A DNA stretch of 64,000 bases. It comes from RI-153 sp041391225. GTDB taxonomy: Bacteria; Chloroflexota; Anaerolineae; Caldilineales; Caldilineaceae. Below, piece after piece: positions 63,530-64,000 of the stretch (its first letter is position 1; each line of letters starts with the position of its first letter). The position numbers and the translations under genes are program-made. The stretch is taken from the NCBI GenBank assembly GCA_041391225.1, contig JAWKOL010000019.1, forward strand, positions 1 through 64,000, in the 5' to 3' direction. The notes under the pieces are model-generated. The model worked only from the letters and a program-made list of their open reading frames with translations, had not been told where the DNA came from and did not search any database.

Positions 63530-64000
63530 ATGACTACGAAAAGCAAAGAAAGCAAAGCACAACCTGCCCGCGGCCGCAATGGCGGCAACGGCGCACAGCA
63601 GCCAAAAGAAATTATCGTCGAAGATCACATTACTGTGCGTAAGCTGGCCGAACGCATGCAACGCAGCCCCATCGATCTGATCAAGGTGCTGATGCAGTTC
63701 GGCATCATGGCGCCTATCGATCAGGCGCTGGATCACGATACGGCTGCCATTGTCGGTGAAGAACTGGGCATTAACGTGATGTGGCCCAAGAGCGAAGAGC
63801 CGGAAGCTGAACCCGAAGAACCGGCCAAGATCGACACGCGCACCAAGGCGCAGGTCTTCGTCGACGATATCATCGAACACGAAAAGGAAAGCAACCTGGT
63901 CGAACGCCCGCCGGTGGTGGCTGTGCTTGGTCATGTTGACCACGGCAAGACCACACTGCTCGACCGCATCCGCAAGACGAACGTCGTGGCCACCGAAGCC
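63530..64000 (+). CDS. infB: Translation initiation factor IF-2, N-terminal part (cut by window edge)
   Basis: 157 residues from the ATG at 63530. A short Lys/Gln/Gly-rich start (about 25 residues) leads to the IF2_N-like segment IIVEDHITVRKLAERMQRSP and DLIKVLMQFGIMAPIDQALD, then an acidic linker, and the G1 motif in AVLGHVDHGKTTLLDRIRKT. The protein continues beyond the window. IF-2 brings initiator tRNA to the 30S subunit. The long variable N-domain of E. coli IF-2 is missing, as in many Gram-positive-type bacteria. Confidence 0.97.
   Translation, partial: MTTKSKESKAQPARGRNGGNGAQQPKEIIVEDHITVRKLAERMQRSPIDLIKVLMQFGIMAPIDQALDHDTAAIVGEELGINVMWPKSEEPEAEPEEPAKIDTRTKAQVFVDDIIEHEKESNLVERPPVVAVLGHVDHGKTTLLDRIRKTNVVATEA

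Overview
The window looks like a moderately high-GC Chloroflexota chromosome segment, probably near Anaerolineae/Caldilineae. That placement is inferred from gene content and has no rRNA support. The supporting traits are a riboflavin ABC transporter of the RibXY type behind an FMN riboswitch, a B12-dependent (class II) ribonucleotide reductase paired with nrdR, LexA boxes of the GAAC-N4-GTTC type, and a cell-wall/division cluster without murE. I saw no rRNA, tRNA, CRISPR array or transposase gene.

Layout. 1-7150, mostly minus strand: a PLP decarboxylase fragment, a VOC protein, a MoaB-type protein, an HD hydrolase, a flippase-like membrane protein, a broken family-2 glycosyltransferase and a frameshifted mutS2. 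7500-27022, plus strand: the division and cell wall (dcw) cluster mraZ-rsmH-ftsL-like-ftsI-murF-mraY-murD-ftsW-murG, two CvpA-like membrane proteins, then murC-murB-ddl-ftsQ-ftsA-ftsZ and a strong terminator. 27235-30730: nrdR and nrdJ. 30979-35089, minus: small hypothetical genes, a broken amylosucrase and a methyltransferase. 35244-40916, plus: greA, lysS, FMN riboswitch and ribX-ribY-ATPase. 41006-46755, minus: a parvulin foldase, rpsR, rpsF, an AttH/CrtC-like lipoprotein, and a cystathionine gamma-synthase-type enzyme behind a SAM-I riboswitch. 47038-64000, mostly plus: glycosyltransferases, an EamA transporter, lysA, recA, a GAF histidine kinase, tgt, uppP, a phosphate-binding-like lipoprotein, nusA, ylxR and the start of infB.

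Regulation can be read in several places. Three TGGGA boxes at 10-bp spacing precede mraZ. A pair of NrdR boxes 31 bp apart precedes nrdR. Two LexA boxes sit directly upstream of the -10 hexamers of recA and nrdJ in the same arrangement. Two riboswitches, several good sigma-70 promoters and five clear intrinsic terminators are also visible.

Two features run through the whole window. First, many spacers hold STRR-like short tandem words of 7-9 bp (such as CCCCAGT, ATTACGC, AACACGC, GAATTGC, GATGATGG), usually as two facing arms of a long hairpin. Separately, an 85-103 bp MITE-like element flanks mraZ-rsmH in opposite orientations. Second, many single-copy housekeeping genes (murF, ddl, lysS, mutS2, nrdR, nrdJ, the kinase) carry frameshifts, several at homopolymers. 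These look more like consensus errors than real gene decay. Real overlaps and starts should be judged with that in mind; the long ftsW/murG overlap is the most intriguing one.
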